Assembly (NCBI RefSeq): GCF_030915385.1
Contig: NZ_CP133268.1
Location: 3,880,001 to 3,944,000 of the forward strand
DNA from: Neobacillus sp. PS3-12
GTDB taxonomy: Bacteria > Bacillota > Bacilli > Bacillales > Cytobacillaceae
Length of the DNA stretch: 64,000 nucleotides
Direction of reading: 5' to 3'
Below the pieces are notes generated by a model. It searched no databases, was not told where the DNA came from, and worked only from the letters and a program-made list of their open reading frames with translations. Below, piece after piece: positions 54,260 through 63,328 of this stretch. The position numbers were made by a program, and so were the translations under genes. Each line of letters opens with the position of its first letter. Positions within the stretch are counted from its first letter, which is position 1.

Positions 54260-54931
54260 GTGGAAACAAAGTTAAGCGTTGAAAGTGAAGCCAAAATTTA
54301 CAGGGTAAGAACTCTTATTTTGTATTTACTTGGTTTTTATTTTGTTTGGGCTTTAAAAGAATTGTGGATAATTAATTACTTTCAGTTATTTGGTGGGACA
54401 ACCTATGCTTTATTGAATGCGTTGGCTAAGGTTTTGGTTTGGATCGTTCCAATTTGGATTTATGTAAAATATTATCTAAATATCAACCCCATGAATTACT
54501 TTAATATGAACATCAATGTAAAAAAAGGATTGATTTGGGGAGTCATTCTTTCTTTACTGGTTGGTTTGTATTATACCATTGTAGTTTACCTTGTTAATCA
54601 TAGAACATTTCATTTTTTATTGCCGTTAGATGACTATCTTGATGAGTTCCTTGTTGTAGGAATTACCGAGGAGATGGTGTTCAGAGGGCTTATCCTAAAA
54701 GAAATAAGTAACAGAATGTCTTTTTGGAAAGCAAATGTTATGACATCCTTATTATTTTTATTAATACACTATCCGATTTGGATTCATCATGGTGAATTTT
54801 TTAACTTTTGGAACCATCCTTATATTTTTCTTATTGGCTTAATCTTTGGTTTTATTTATAAAAAAACAGGCTCATTATGGTCGGTCGTATTATTACACTC
54901 ATTTTACGATTTATTTGTTAATATGATGTAA
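54260..54931 (+). CDS. CPBP family intramembrane glutamic protease
   Basis: 223 residues with about six hydrophobic helices. The catalytic motifs of the CPBP/Rce1 family are present: EEMVFRG (EExxxR) at about 135-140, LIHYPIW with the histidine, and LLHSFYDLFVN at the C-terminus. Bacteriocin self-immunity or membrane-protein processing are typical roles; no bacteriocin gene is adjacent. GTG start at 54260 behind GAGAGG. Confidence 0.85.
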   Translation: METKLSVESEAKIYRVRTLILYLLGFYFVWALKELWIINYFQLFGGTTYALLNALAKVLVWIVPIWIYVKYYLNINPMNYFNMNINVKKGLIWGVILSLLVGLYYTIVVYLVNHRTFHFLLPLDDYLDEFLVVGITEEMVFRGLILKEISNRMSFWKANVMTSLLFLLIHYPIWIHHGEFFNFWNHPYIFLIGLIFGFIYKKTGSLWSVVLLHSFYDLFVNMM

Positions 54932-55101
54932 CACATTGAGCTTTATTCAATTAAAGGGCACATTTCCAGAGTATGGATATGCGCCTTTTCGCATGAAAGG
55001 GCCATTTTCTGGAAAAAAGTGATTGAGCAAAGTATCGAAATTTGAAATAATTGTTATTAAGATGAAGATGCAATTCGCTTAGGTTGAAGGGTGTAGTTAT
55101 T

Positions 55102-55878
55102 ATGATAAAACTTAATGAAACTGATTTTGATAAAGTAATAAATGTAATAGAAGGTAAAGCGAAGACCGTTCCAACTTTCTCCTATTCAGTGTTGAATAAT
55201 TTTATTAGGGGAATTGTTTATACGGATTCTAACACTCCTGAGACGGTACTAATTGGAACAGAATCCGGTATTTATTTTGTTGCTGGAAAAGAAGATAATC
55301 AAGAGTTTAATGATTTTCTTTTTGATTTGTATTGTCAAAGAAAAAGTAAGAAATTGCGATTCACTTTATTTTCTTCAACTGAATATTGGAATTGTTTAAT
55401 TAATGAACAATTTAAAGATAATATAAAACAGATGAGCAGGTATTCTTTTGTATTTGATAATAAGAAACAATTTCATGATAAGAACATATTGGTTAGTGAT
55501 TATTTTATTAGGAGAATAAACGAAGAATTAATAACAAATAGCCCGGAATTTAATGAGGATTACTATAAAGAATATTGGGGATCTGTTTCTAACTTTATTA
55601 AAAATGGTTTCGGTTACTGTATTCTTCATAAAGGAAAAGTGGTTAGTGAATGTACTTCAATTTTTTCTTCACTTCAATTCTCAGAAATTGATATTGCAAC
55701 TCACGAAGATTATAGAGGACTAGGATTAGCATCTATTATTGCAAAAACCTTTATAGGTCACTGTCTCGAAAATGATATAATACCACGCTGGGATTGCGAC
55801 ATATTAAATAAGTCATCTATAAGATTAGCTGAAAAATTAGGATTTGGAAATCCTGTGAAGTATTCAATTTTTGTATAA
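55102..55878 (+). CDS. GNAT-family acetyltransferase
   Basis: 258 residues. The C-terminal half is a GNAT domain: VSECTSIFSSLQFSEIDIATHEDYRGLGLASIIAKTFIGHCLE with the R/Q-x-x-G-x-G/A loop, and WDCDILNKSSIRLAEKLGF. Belongs to the larger GNAT subfamily with an N-terminal beta-rich extension. ATG at 55102 chosen over the upstream TTG because of AAGGGTG spacing. Substrate unknown. Confidence 0.8.
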   Translation: MIKLNETDFDKVINVIEGKAKTVPTFSYSVLNNFIRGIVYTDSNTPETVLIGTESGIYFVAGKEDNQEFNDFLFDLYCQRKSKKLRFTLFSSTEYWNCLINEQFKDNIKQMSRYSFVFDNKKQFHDKNILVSDYFIRRINEELITNSPEFNEDYYKEYWGSVSNFIKNGFGYCILHKGKVVSECTSIFSSLQFSEIDIATHEDYRGLGLASIIAKTFIGHCLENDIIPRWDCDILNKSSIRLAEKLGFGNPVKYSIFV

Positions 55879-55892
55879 AAATATTTATTCTT

Positions 55893-55961
55893 TTATTCCA
55901 GAAAAGGGCGCCTTTCTTGAATAAAAAGGCGCCTTCATTTATTGGGCCAGATTGCGGAGTA
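55893..55961 (+). repeat. Full-length copy of the CAATCGGGC palindromic repeat
   Basis: TTATTCCAGAAAAGGGCGCC, loop, GGCGCC hairpin, then GGGCCAGATTGCGGAGTAA as right arm. Diverged left arm (AGAAAAGGGCGC). Confidence 0.75.
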
Positions 55962-56415
55962 ACTTTTATTACGCAGTAGACACATACTGTGCAGTAAAGG
56001 TCTTCATTTTAGAGGACTTTGTGAAGTGATGAAGTTAATGCAAACGATGGTAGTTTAGGATTGGAATGCAGAGCAGGGAAATGATTAAAGCTTTATTGCT
56101 TGTGTGGGTTTAATATGCACTAGTGATAAGGCTTTTAATTGACTAAAGGATTGATCAAAATTTAATAAAATCATAGGAATAGATATGTTTTATAGTATAA
56201 TTATGGAAATATAAAGTTGCCAGGACATTACATATCATATAGAGGTGAAAGTTCGGATATTAGCGGCAGGGAGTTTTATTAGGGTTTTTTCGTATTATCG
56301 ATGTTGACTGGTACTCTTTTAAAAACAGATAGATCCCTTTGGTAATTTAGTTTTTAAACTCAGACTTATTTATTCTGGCATAATGGTGTTAATAGAAAAT
56401 ACGAGGAGAAGTATA
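55962..56415. other. Gap before the DUF262 pair
   Basis: No gene. The last 100 bases presumably contain the promoter of the DUF262 operon; no clear operator seen. Confidence 0.4.
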
Positions 56416-57717
56416 ATGGCATTAGTTCAAGATGAATTGAAAATAACCAAATTAAAAGACTTGCTTACTATAAATTTGGCCTTGCCATCATATCAGCGAC
56501 CATATAGTTGGAGCGTGAAGTCAACCAATACCCTATTTATTGATACATATGAGGCGTTTAAAGATGGAATCAATGAATATCGTCTTGGATCGGTAATCTT
56601 ACACAAAGAAAGCTCTGAAAAATATAATATTGTTGATGGGCAACAAAGGCTTACTACATTATCAATTCTGCTTTATTGCTTAGGCGATTACAAACAAAAA
56701 CTGTTGAAAGAAAAATACACCAAACTATCGAATGATGTTATTGTCACAAATTTTGGCGTTCTTTCTAAAAGGATTAACGAATTAACCGATGATGAATGTA
56801 AAAAATATAAAGATTATCTTTTGAATCAATGCACCACGGTTCAAATTGTCACAGATAGTGAGCAAGAAGCATTTCAGTTCTTCGATTCACAAAATTCTCG
56901 TGGAAAAGAGTTAGCACCACATGATTTGTTGAAATCATACCATTTGCGAGAAATGAATAGTGAAGATGAAAACCAGAAAGTTAGAATCATAAATAGCTGG
57001 GAAAACATGAATCAAGACGATTTAGACGATTTATTTAAAAACTATTTGTACCCACTGACTCAATGGTATAAAGGAAGAGAAGGTTTAGGTTATTCTTCAA
57101 GTAAAATTGATTCTTTCAAAGGAATTAAAGGAGCAAATATCTACAATTATGCAATTTACCATAAAGCTAGTAATCTGTTTGTAGAACAATTCAATGATAA
57201 TGGTAGTAATGAATTGCTTTCCTCAAAATTTTTGAATCAATTCCAATTGACACAACCCTTGATAGCCGGAAAACGATTCTTTAATTACACGCTTCATTAC
57301 GGAAATTTATTAGAAAAAATACAAAAAAAAATTAACCGCTTTCATGACCATGAGCAAGTTCCAAGCAAGCGTTCTGGCGATATTTACATTATGCAGTTGT
57401 ATGAATGTTCGTTATTATTTTTTGCCGATAGGTTTGGCCTTGAGAGTTTAACCCAATCTGTGATGCAGCATCTTTATTCATGGAGTTATTCATTGCGATT
57501 GACAATGAATGCGGTGTATCCGCAGACCATCAATAAATATGCAAAAGGTCAGCATGAACGAGCAAACTATGGAATCGATATGTTTTCTGCAATCAGCGAA
57601 ATGACTGATCCAGAAGGGTTGAATTTACTTGTGCTTACACAGCCAGACATTGATGATAATAATAAAGAGAAATATAAAGCAATATATGAATTGCTTTGTA
57701 AATGGAATGGGTGGTAG
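56416..57717 (+). CDS. DUF262-domain protein, GmrS-like
   Basis: 433 residues. N-terminal DUF262 (ParB-like nucleotide-hydrolysing domain): LPSYQRPYSW near residue 25 and VDGQQRLTTLSILL near residue 75, then SQNSRGKELAPHDLLKSY. The C-terminal half is helical and has no HNH motif. DUF262 proteins such as GmrSD, BrxU and SspE sense or cut modified phage DNA using NTP hydrolysis. ATG at 56416 follows GGAG. Only three bases separate it from a second DUF262 gene. Confidence 0.85.
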   Translation: MALVQDELKITKLKDLLTINLALPSYQRPYSWSVKSTNTLFIDTYEAFKDGINEYRLGSVILHKESSEKYNIVDGQQRLTTLSILLYCLGDYKQKLLKEKYTKLSNDVIVTNFGVLSKRINELTDDECKKYKDYLLNQCTTVQIVTDSEQEAFQFFDSQNSRGKELAPHDLLKSYHLREMNSEDENQKVRIINSWENMNQDDLDDLFKNYLYPLTQWYKGREGLGYSSSKIDSFKGIKGANIYNYAIYHKASNLFVEQFNDNGSNELLSSKFLNQFQLTQPLIAGKRFFNYTLHYGNLLEKIQKKINRFHDHEQVPSKRSGDIYIMQLYECSLLFFADRFGLESLTQSVMQHLYSWSYSLRLTMNAVYPQTINKYAKGQHERANYGIDMFSAISEMTDPEGLNLLVLTQPDIDDNNKEKYKAIYELLCKWNGW

Positions 57718-57720
57718 AAG

Positions 57721-59508
57721 TTGACTGACGATTTAAAAATAATACCGGTATCAGACGTTTTTGCCAACATCAATTACCTAGTGCCGATTTATCAACGTAA
57801 TTATGCTTGGAGTGAAACGCAAATAGTACAATTGATTGAAGATATTGAGAGCTCTATTGACGATTCTAATAAAAACTACTTTTTAGGTAATTTGATTGTT
57901 AATCAAACGGATAACAATGTTTACGAAGTAATTGATGGTCAGCAGCGATTAACGACTTTATATCTTCTTGAGAAGTATTTAGGTGTTGTATTTGCGAAAG
58001 AAGCGTTGCGATTTGAGGCTCGTGAAAAATCAAATCGTACCCTTTCATATATTAGCGACAGCAGTAATCCGGAATTAATTGAAGAATTATCATCACCAGA
58101 AATCTTGAATGGTTTTCAAATCGTTGATGACTACTTCAAGAATAAAAATATCGACAAAAACAGCTTTATTCAAAAGTTGAAACGAGTTTTTCTTATTCGA
58201 GTTCAAGTCCCGCAGAACATAGATTTGAACCATTATTTTGAAATTATGAATACCCGTGGAGAACAATTGGAACTTCATGAAATTGCTAAAGCTAAGTTGT
58301 TAGAAGTACTTGAAAGTGATCAAGAAAAAAATATAGCAGCGATGATTTGGGAAAAATGTTCTGATATGAATTCGTATATTCAGATGAATTGTGATGTGAA
58401 TGTGCGAAGAAGCATCTTTACTGAGAACTGGAGCAGTCTTTGTCAATCAATTAAGGATTTTGATTCGATAAAAATTAAAATATCGACAGGGAATGAATTA
58501 GCAGATAAAAAATCTTTGATTGATATCTTGAGAGATAATAGAATGCTTAATGTGTCAACCACACAATCCGAAAATGAGAATGAACGTTTTGAATCAACTA
58601 TTTCATTTCCAAACTTTTTATTGCAAGTCAATGCTGTCATGAGAAAACTCGGAGAAGAAGATGTAAGTCTTGATGATAAACACTTCCTTAATAATCTATC
58701 TTGGGCATGGTCAACACCTGAAAAAGCAAAAGATTTCTTGTTTCATTTATTGAAGTGTCGAGTGCTATTTGACAAGTATGTGTTAAAACGTGAGTTTGCT
58801 AGAGATTACAAAGAAACGGGTAAATGGTCCCTACAACGTTTAGAAAAATATCGTGATAACAAGAAAAATAGCGATAAACCCAAATACGTTGGTACATTGG
58901 GGGATGAAGCTAATGATAATAAGAAGCTAAGAACACTTCAATCTTGTTTGCGTATTACTTATACATCACCAAAAACTATGCACTGGATTTCGGTTGTTTT
59001 ATCTAATTTGTTAGAAAACGAGGCAGCTGACATTATTACTTTGTTAGAAAACTATTGTAAGAAGAAGGTTGTTGATTCAGATTATCAAAACAGGAATGGT
59101 TTTGGAGTCGAACGAATTGTATTTTCTTATCTTGATTATTTAATTTATCGAGACGGTTATTCATATGATGGAAAAGAAATCATATCACCATTTCAAGATG
59201 ATTGGCAATTTCAGTTTAGAAGTTCCATCGAACATTTCCAGCCGCAACATCCAGTCGAAGGAGAAGGTTGGGAACAAGCTGACTTGAACGGCTTTGGTAA
59301 TCTAGCTTTAATAACGGTTTCGGGGAACTCTAAGTTTTCTAACCTGCCTCCTGCTGGAAAAATCAATTCATATCCGAGTATCATCAATCAAAGTCTGAAA
59401 TTAAAAATCATGGAAAAAATAACAAGACTCGGCGATGGGAAGTGGACAGAAGAAAAGGCAAGTAAACATCAAGATGAAATGTACAGCATTTTGAAAAATA
59501 AAGGCTAG
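57721..59508 (+). CDS. DUF262-DUF1524 protein, GmrSD-like nuclease
   Basis: 595 residues. DUF262 part with VPIYQRNYAW near residue 25, VIDGQQRLTTLYLL near residue 75 and NTRGEQLELHEIAKAKLL near residue 180. The C-terminal DUF1524 HNH domain has IEHFQPQHP (H505, H510) and LNGFGNLALI...GNSKFSN. It starts at a TTG three bases after the first gene, so they are co-translated. A type IV restriction-like module that attacks foreign, probably modified, DNA is the best inference. Confidence 0.87.
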   Translation: MTDDLKIIPVSDVFANINYLVPIYQRNYAWSETQIVQLIEDIESSIDDSNKNYFLGNLIVNQTDNNVYEVIDGQQRLTTLYLLEKYLGVVFAKEALRFEAREKSNRTLSYISDSSNPELIEELSSPEILNGFQIVDDYFKNKNIDKNSFIQKLKRVFLIRVQVPQNIDLNHYFEIMNTRGEQLELHEIAKAKLLEVLESDQEKNIAAMIWEKCSDMNSYIQMNCDVNVRRSIFTENWSSLCQSIKDFDSIKIKISTGNELADKKSLIDILRDNRMLNVSTTQSENENERFESTISFPNFLLQVNAVMRKLGEEDVSLDDKHFLNNLSWAWSTPEKAKDFLFHLLKCRVLFDKYVLKREFARDYKETGKWSLQRLEKYRDNKKNSDKPKYVGTLGDEANDNKKLRTLQSCLRITYTSPKTMHWISVVLSNLLENEAADIITLLENYCKKKVVDSDYQNRNGFGVERIVFSYLDYLIYRDGYSYDGKEIISPFQDDWQFQFRSSIEHFQPQHPVEGEGWEQADLNGFGNLALITVSGNSKFSNLPPAGKINSYPSIINQSLKLKIMEKITRLGDGKWTEEKASKHQDEMYSILKNKG

Positions 59509-59511
59509 AAC

Positions 59512-59646
59512 ACTACTCAAGGCATTGTAGTCCAAGGGCGCGTGGGCTCAAGAGTATTTAACTTGACACAAATCCTTGAGACAGAGCAGCTGACTAGAAC
59601 ACAGGGCTTGCTGAATGACTTAGGGCAAAGACATGGGGTTAATTAA
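59512..59646 (+). pseudogene. C-terminal gene remnant
   Basis: An open stretch of about 44 codons without start reading QGIVVQGRVGSRVFNLTQIL, then ETEQLTRTQGLLNDLGQRHGVN and stop at 59646. Its codon use looks coding and less AT-rich than the neighbours. Probably the tail of a gene displaced when the DUF262 pair inserted. Protein not identified. Confidence 0.5.
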
Positions 59647-59699
59647 GAGTTTATATATTCTTAAGAAACTTAATAGAAAAGAGACAGGAGGAAGAAAAT

Positions 59700-59909
59700 A
59701 TGTATCTTAACCCGAGAGATGAAGAAATAATTAATGCAATAATAACTGATCAGCGCGTGAGCATTCAAGCGGCAGTTTATGCAGCCTATGTGCAATTAAC
59801 GCCAAGTAATAAAAAGCCTGTTTCACAAAGAGAATTTCATCAGATCTTCAAAGATAACTGGCAAGCATTCAATTCTTTGGAAATCGAAGACAATGAACAG
59901 GGTGTATAA
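59700..59909 (+). CDS. Small hypothetical protein (69 aa)
   Basis: MYLNPRDEEIINAIITDQRVS, helical and acidic; AGGAGG directly upstream. QAAVYAAYVQLTPSNKKPVSQREFHQIFK suggests a small helical DNA-binding or regulatory fold, but no family is recognised. Confidence 0.6.
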   Translation: MYLNPRDEEIINAIITDQRVSIQAAVYAAYVQLTPSNKKPVSQREFHQIFKDNWQAFNSLEIEDNEQGV

Positions 59910-60313
59910 TTATTATTTATCGAGTTGTGAATGCTTTAGATCGTAATTATTTCAAAAACTTGTTTCCTAGTGAGGTTGCTATGCCACGAAAAGGTAGCAA
60001 CTTCTTTTATAGCAATTAAAAACTATCATAAGATAAAGTTCATATTTCGGTAGAAGTAAATTCATTGTATTTTAATGCCCAAATATTTGATTGACTGTGC
60101 TTCTTTGTTTAACAACTATTGCACAGTACAACAATACTATTCAATAGAAACTGATATTCCACAATCGGGCGCCATTCTTGAGGATTGGCGCTCATTTTAC
60201 AATATAAGGGCTATTTCGTTAAAGAGTGATATCTCCAATTTTTTACGAATACAGTGTTATAAATAAGTTTATCAAAAGTGGTGAGATAAATAGGAAAAAA
60301 ATCCAATTTCTTT
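59910..60313. other. Gap with one palindromic repeat
   Basis: Contains a hairpin GAGGTTGCTA / TAGCAACTTC at about 59970-60004, possibly the terminator of the 69-aa gene, and the repeat copy at 60155-60196. No gene. Confidence 0.45.
60155..60196 (+). repeat. Copy of the CAATCGGGC palindromic repeat
   Basis: ATTCCACAATCGGGCGCCATTC, GAGGATTGGCGC hairpin, then TCATTTT. Confidence 0.8.
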
Positions 60314-60971
60314 TTGGACAATGAGAAGGAAAAATGTATAATTAACAGGCTTCGGAGCGTGGGGTGTGTTTTCGCAGAAGATGAGACCCAGCTACTTATC
60401 TCAGAGGCACGAACTCCAGAGGATCACAAGAAAATGGTGGAAATGCGAGCCGAAGGTTTACCTCTTGAATATGTTGTTGGATACGCAGAGTTCTGTGAGT
60501 TGCGGATAGAAGTGGAACAAGGCGTTTTCGTGCCTCGCAAACGTACCGAGTTTCTTGTTCACCAGGCAGAAGCCCTGTCATGTTCTGGTGATATCGTAGT
60601 TGACCTATGTTGCGGTTCAGGTGCTGTGGGTGCAGCACTGGCGGCAGCTTTAGGACGAGCTGAATTGTATTCTGTTGACATTGACCCTGTCGCAGTCCGT
60701 TCCTACTGAGGCAATCAAGCTGCTCCCACACGAGTCTCGCCTATATGAACCGAAGGTGGCCCTTGACGGAGGAGAGGATGGACTTGACATTCAGCGAAGA
60801 ATAGCAAAAGAAGCATTTCTCTGGCTAGCACCGGGAGGACATCTTTTGATAGAGACCAGCGAAATGCAGGCACCTCAGACCTTTAAAATCTTTTTAGGTG
60901 CGGGTCTTACCACAAAAGTGGCTAGAGACGAAGAACTGGACGCTACTGTCGTTATCGGATCAAACCCGTAA
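60314..60971 (+). pseudogene. PrmC-like N5-glutamine methyltransferase, deleted and frameshifted
   Basis: Two frames give parts of a Rossmann methyltransferase. The first has GYAEFCELRIEVEQGVFVPRKRTEFL and VVDLCCGSGAVGAALAAALG (SAM motif I). It stops at 60709 just after SVDIDPVAVRSY. The second frame resumes at about 60705 with VPTEAIKLLPHESRLYEPKVALDGGEDGLD and WLAPGGHLLIETSE. The stretch expected to carry the catalytic NPPY-like motif is missing, about 35 codons. No ATG in frame with a ribosome binding site. Higher GC than its surroundings. Confidence 0.8.
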
Positions 60972-61295
60972 ATATGTACTTAGTATTAATCACATATGAA
61001 ATGATAATTTCTTAGCACTATACTAAAATTCTTATTCAATTATCTTCAGGTTACTTTAATAACGATATTCCGCAAAACGGGCGCTTTCCTGTAATAAGGA
61101 AAGTGCTTTTTCCATTTTAGGCCCAGATTGTTGAATAGCGTCAGGTTTATATAAAGTGAAAAGTTATAAACGGTGAAAATACAATTGAAATGGTTGTTAA
61201 CGATACAATGGGAGTGATTCAATCATATTTAAAATAATTAAAATAAACCTTAATGTTAAAATTAAGGTAAAATAATTGACTTTTATTTAAAAAAC
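60972..61295. other. Gap with one palindromic repeat
   Basis: Besides the repeat at 61065-61137, only AT-rich sequence. Confidence 0.45.
61065..61137 (+). repeat. Full-length copy of the CAATCGGGC palindromic repeat
   Basis: GATATTCCGCAAAACGGGCGC, hairpin GCGCTTTCCT/AGGAAAGTGC, TTTTTCC, then GGCCCAGATTGTTGAATAG as the complementary right arm. Confidence 0.85.
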
Positions 61296-61330
61296 AAAAA
61301 ACATAACGTTTGGGAAACGTTATGTTTTTT
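61296..61330 (-). terminator. Terminator of the rnlAB-like operon
   Basis: AAAAACATAACGTTT and AAACGTTATGTTTTTT arms, GGG loop; T-runs on both strands. Confidence 0.9.
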
Positions 61331-61357
61331 GAAGGTTTAATTTTAAAAAAAATGGTT

Positions 61358-61753
61358 TTAAATTGATAAACCATGTAGTAAAAGTTTTTTTTGACTGCTG
61401 TTAAGGATAGAATTCGCGACAATTTCGGGATAATTTCTAAAAATCGAATTGCTTAAAATCCTAAGAGGATCTTTACGATCGAGTTTTAGTATTGTTCCTT
61501 TATAATCGTTAATAGCTCCGTCAATAACTTTATATATAACAAAACGGTCTTTAGAGTTACCAACATGAAGCATTCTATCAAGAACTACATTACCTGAAAA
61601 ATCAACATCGAAGACTTTTTCAGTTTTTAACCAATGACTAGGAGCAGTGTGAGATTTTAAAACAAGTAAATATAAAAAATCTGACATTGATTCCAATGGA
61701 ATTACATCAAAATGTTCTGTTGAAGAAACAGGTTTATCTTGAAGAGCCATCAT
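61358..61753 (-). CDS. rnlB: RnlB-type antitoxin
   Basis: 131 residues. Contains FDVIPLESMSDFLYLLVLKSH, VDFSGNVVLDRMLHVGNSKDRFVIYKV and a C-terminal helical part, the pattern of RnlB antitoxins that block the RnlA HEPN ribonuclease. Clear GGGGG ribosome binding site before ATG 61753. 87 bases after the toxin gene on the same strand, the rnlA-rnlB order of E. coli. The call leans on this context, since RnlB proteins are weakly conserved. Confidence 0.7.
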   Translation of the reverse strand: MMALQDKPVSSTEHFDVIPLESMSDFLYLLVLKSHTAPSHWLKTEKVFDVDFSGNVVLDRMLHVGNSKDRFVIYKVIDGAINDYKGTILKLDRKDPLRILSNSIFRNYPEIVANSILNSSQKKLLLHGLSI

Positions 61754-61840
61754 GTTAATACCCCCTTCTTAGTTTATTATAAATTAAATGAATAGTAAAT
61801 ATTAAATATACACGAATTGATTTGAAAAGTAAAATATTAA

Positions 61841-63328
61841 CTAAAAGATAATGTAGTATTCGTCCAGCAAAGTAAAACCATCTAATATGATATCTCTAGC
61901 TTCTTCAATTGAGCTTAAAACTCGAGTATCTTCAGGTTCCTCATCCCAATGGAAGAGTGTATGTCTATTTTTATGATAAAAATTGTAAAGTTTATTTACA
62001 AATGCGACTTTTCTCTCATCACCAAATTTTTCTGCATGTGCTGTTTGGAGCAAGTAATTATCATCAGAATCTGCAACGAAAAAGCCGAAGTTATTTTTCC
62101 CACTGGAAGTTACTGTAATAAGCCCGATTGATTTGAAAATCCCATGTAAATAGTAATCAATTGCTCTTAAAATGGGCATTGGTAAGTCGGAATAATCATA
62201 TCTTACACCAGATATAGTTAAATTATACGCTGCTTGCTTTAAAGACATATCAAGTTTATTGGACGTATGTCTATAATTAGGAAGTACTTCATTAAATCTA
62301 TCCTCTACGATTTGAGGATTAATTGTAACCATATTGAATGCATTTAAGGTTTCAACAACATCATCTTCATTTTCACATAATTGAAGTAATAATGTTAAGG
62401 TATATTGCATAAATGGTGAATCTTTCCCTTGAACTACAGTTCTTCCAGTGTCGTAACAGTTAATTACTACCCTATAATCATCAGATGTAAGCGTAAAATT
62501 GATACATCCCTGTCTTTCTGTATTGGTATACAATTTGAAATTAGGATTTTCAGATTGGATTAAATCAAAAATTAATTCTAATTCTTCTCGATCAATTCCG
62601 TAAATAGTTATACCACCATCTTTATTTGAACGAATTCCTTTTTTTAAGAGGGCGCCTTTAGCTAATTTATCTGCTATTTCATTAAAATTAATGCTAGAAT
62701 GAGCTTTTACCTTATTAAAAGTTACAGTAATCCCCCTAGAAGCATTGTCAAATAAGGTTACATAATCTTTCGAAATATTTTTTTTGGCAGCCCAGTCTCT
62801 CTTAGCCCATTTTTCAATTCCTTCATAATCATAAGAAATAATAACATGTTCGTAACCTGATTCTTTAGCCCAGTTAATAGCATCAATACATGCAAACACT
62901 TCTCCCGGAACCTGACGTGATTCAATATATCTTTCATCGTTACCAGAAAATGATTTCTTCTTTAATACGTCGTTTTCTTTAACAGCAACCCAACCTGAAC
63001 CATAAATTGGAGGGGTGTGTGAATACGATCCATCAACATAGATTTCTATACTATTATGCTGTTCTGTAATGGAAAATTCAGAAGTTTGGGTTGGGGATTT
63101 ATGTATTTCTTCTTGCTCAACAACTGCCTGTATGTTGCCTGTATGTACTTCGTTTAAAACAGACTTACTGTTATTATCGAAGAATTTTTGAGCTTCTTTG
63201 TTAGTTTTAAACGATTTATAAATAGCTCCTGAGAACCCTTTAACTTGTTCTTCTGTTTCAGCCCAAGTCATATAAATACCCGGCCTTCGACCTACTTTAA
63301 CTGCATAAAATTTACTCAACAATATCAA
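61841..63328 (-). CDS. rnlA: Viroplasmin-RNase HI-RnlA fusion toxin
   Basis: 495 residues in three parts. Residues 5-50: viroplasmin/RNase H hybrid-binding domain (FYAVKVGRRPGIYMTWAE, then FKTNKEAQKFF). Residues 92-230: RNase HI with the full DEDD set D99, E143, D167, D220. Residues 240-495: RnlA-like, with a TBP-like part (about 240-310) and a HEPN domain holding R455-x4-H460 in YHKNRHTLFHW. RnlA cleaves mRNA and defends against phage lacking Dmd. The start is one of three TTG codons (63328, 63322, 63319); 63319 has the best spacing from GGGAG. Residue numbers count from 63328. Confidence 0.8.
   Translation of the reverse strand: MILLSKFYAVKVGRRPGIYMTWAETEEQVKGFSGAIYKSFKTNKEAQKFFDNNSKSVLNEVHTGNIQAVVEQEEIHKSPTQTSEFSITEQHNSIEIYVDGSYSHTPPIYGSGWVAVKENDVLKKKSFSGNDERYIESRQVPGEVFACIDAINWAKESGYEHVIISYDYEGIEKWAKRDWAAKKNISKDYVTLFDNASRGITVTFNKVKAHSSINFNEIADKLAKGALLKKGIRSNKDGGITIYGIDREELELIFDLIQSENPNFKLYTNTERQGCINFTLTSDDYRVVINCYDTGRTVVQGKDSPFMQYTLTLLLQLCENEDDVVETLNAFNMVTINPQIVEDRFNEVLPNYRHTSNKLDMSLKQAAYNLTISGVRYDYSDLPMPILRAIDYYLHGIFKSIGLITVTSSGKNNFGFFVADSDDNYLLQTAHAEKFGDERKVAFVNKLYNFYHKNRHTLFHWDEEPEDTRVLSSIEEARDIILDGFTLLDEYYIIF

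Noticed and set aside
60075..60266. 63-codon open frame
   Set aside because: Contains the repeat copy at 60155-60196; no ribosome binding site.
28000..62000. CRISPR array suggested by the regularly recurring CAATCGGGC motif
   Set aside because: Copies are kilobases apart, have internal hairpins and no uniform spacers; no cas genes are present.
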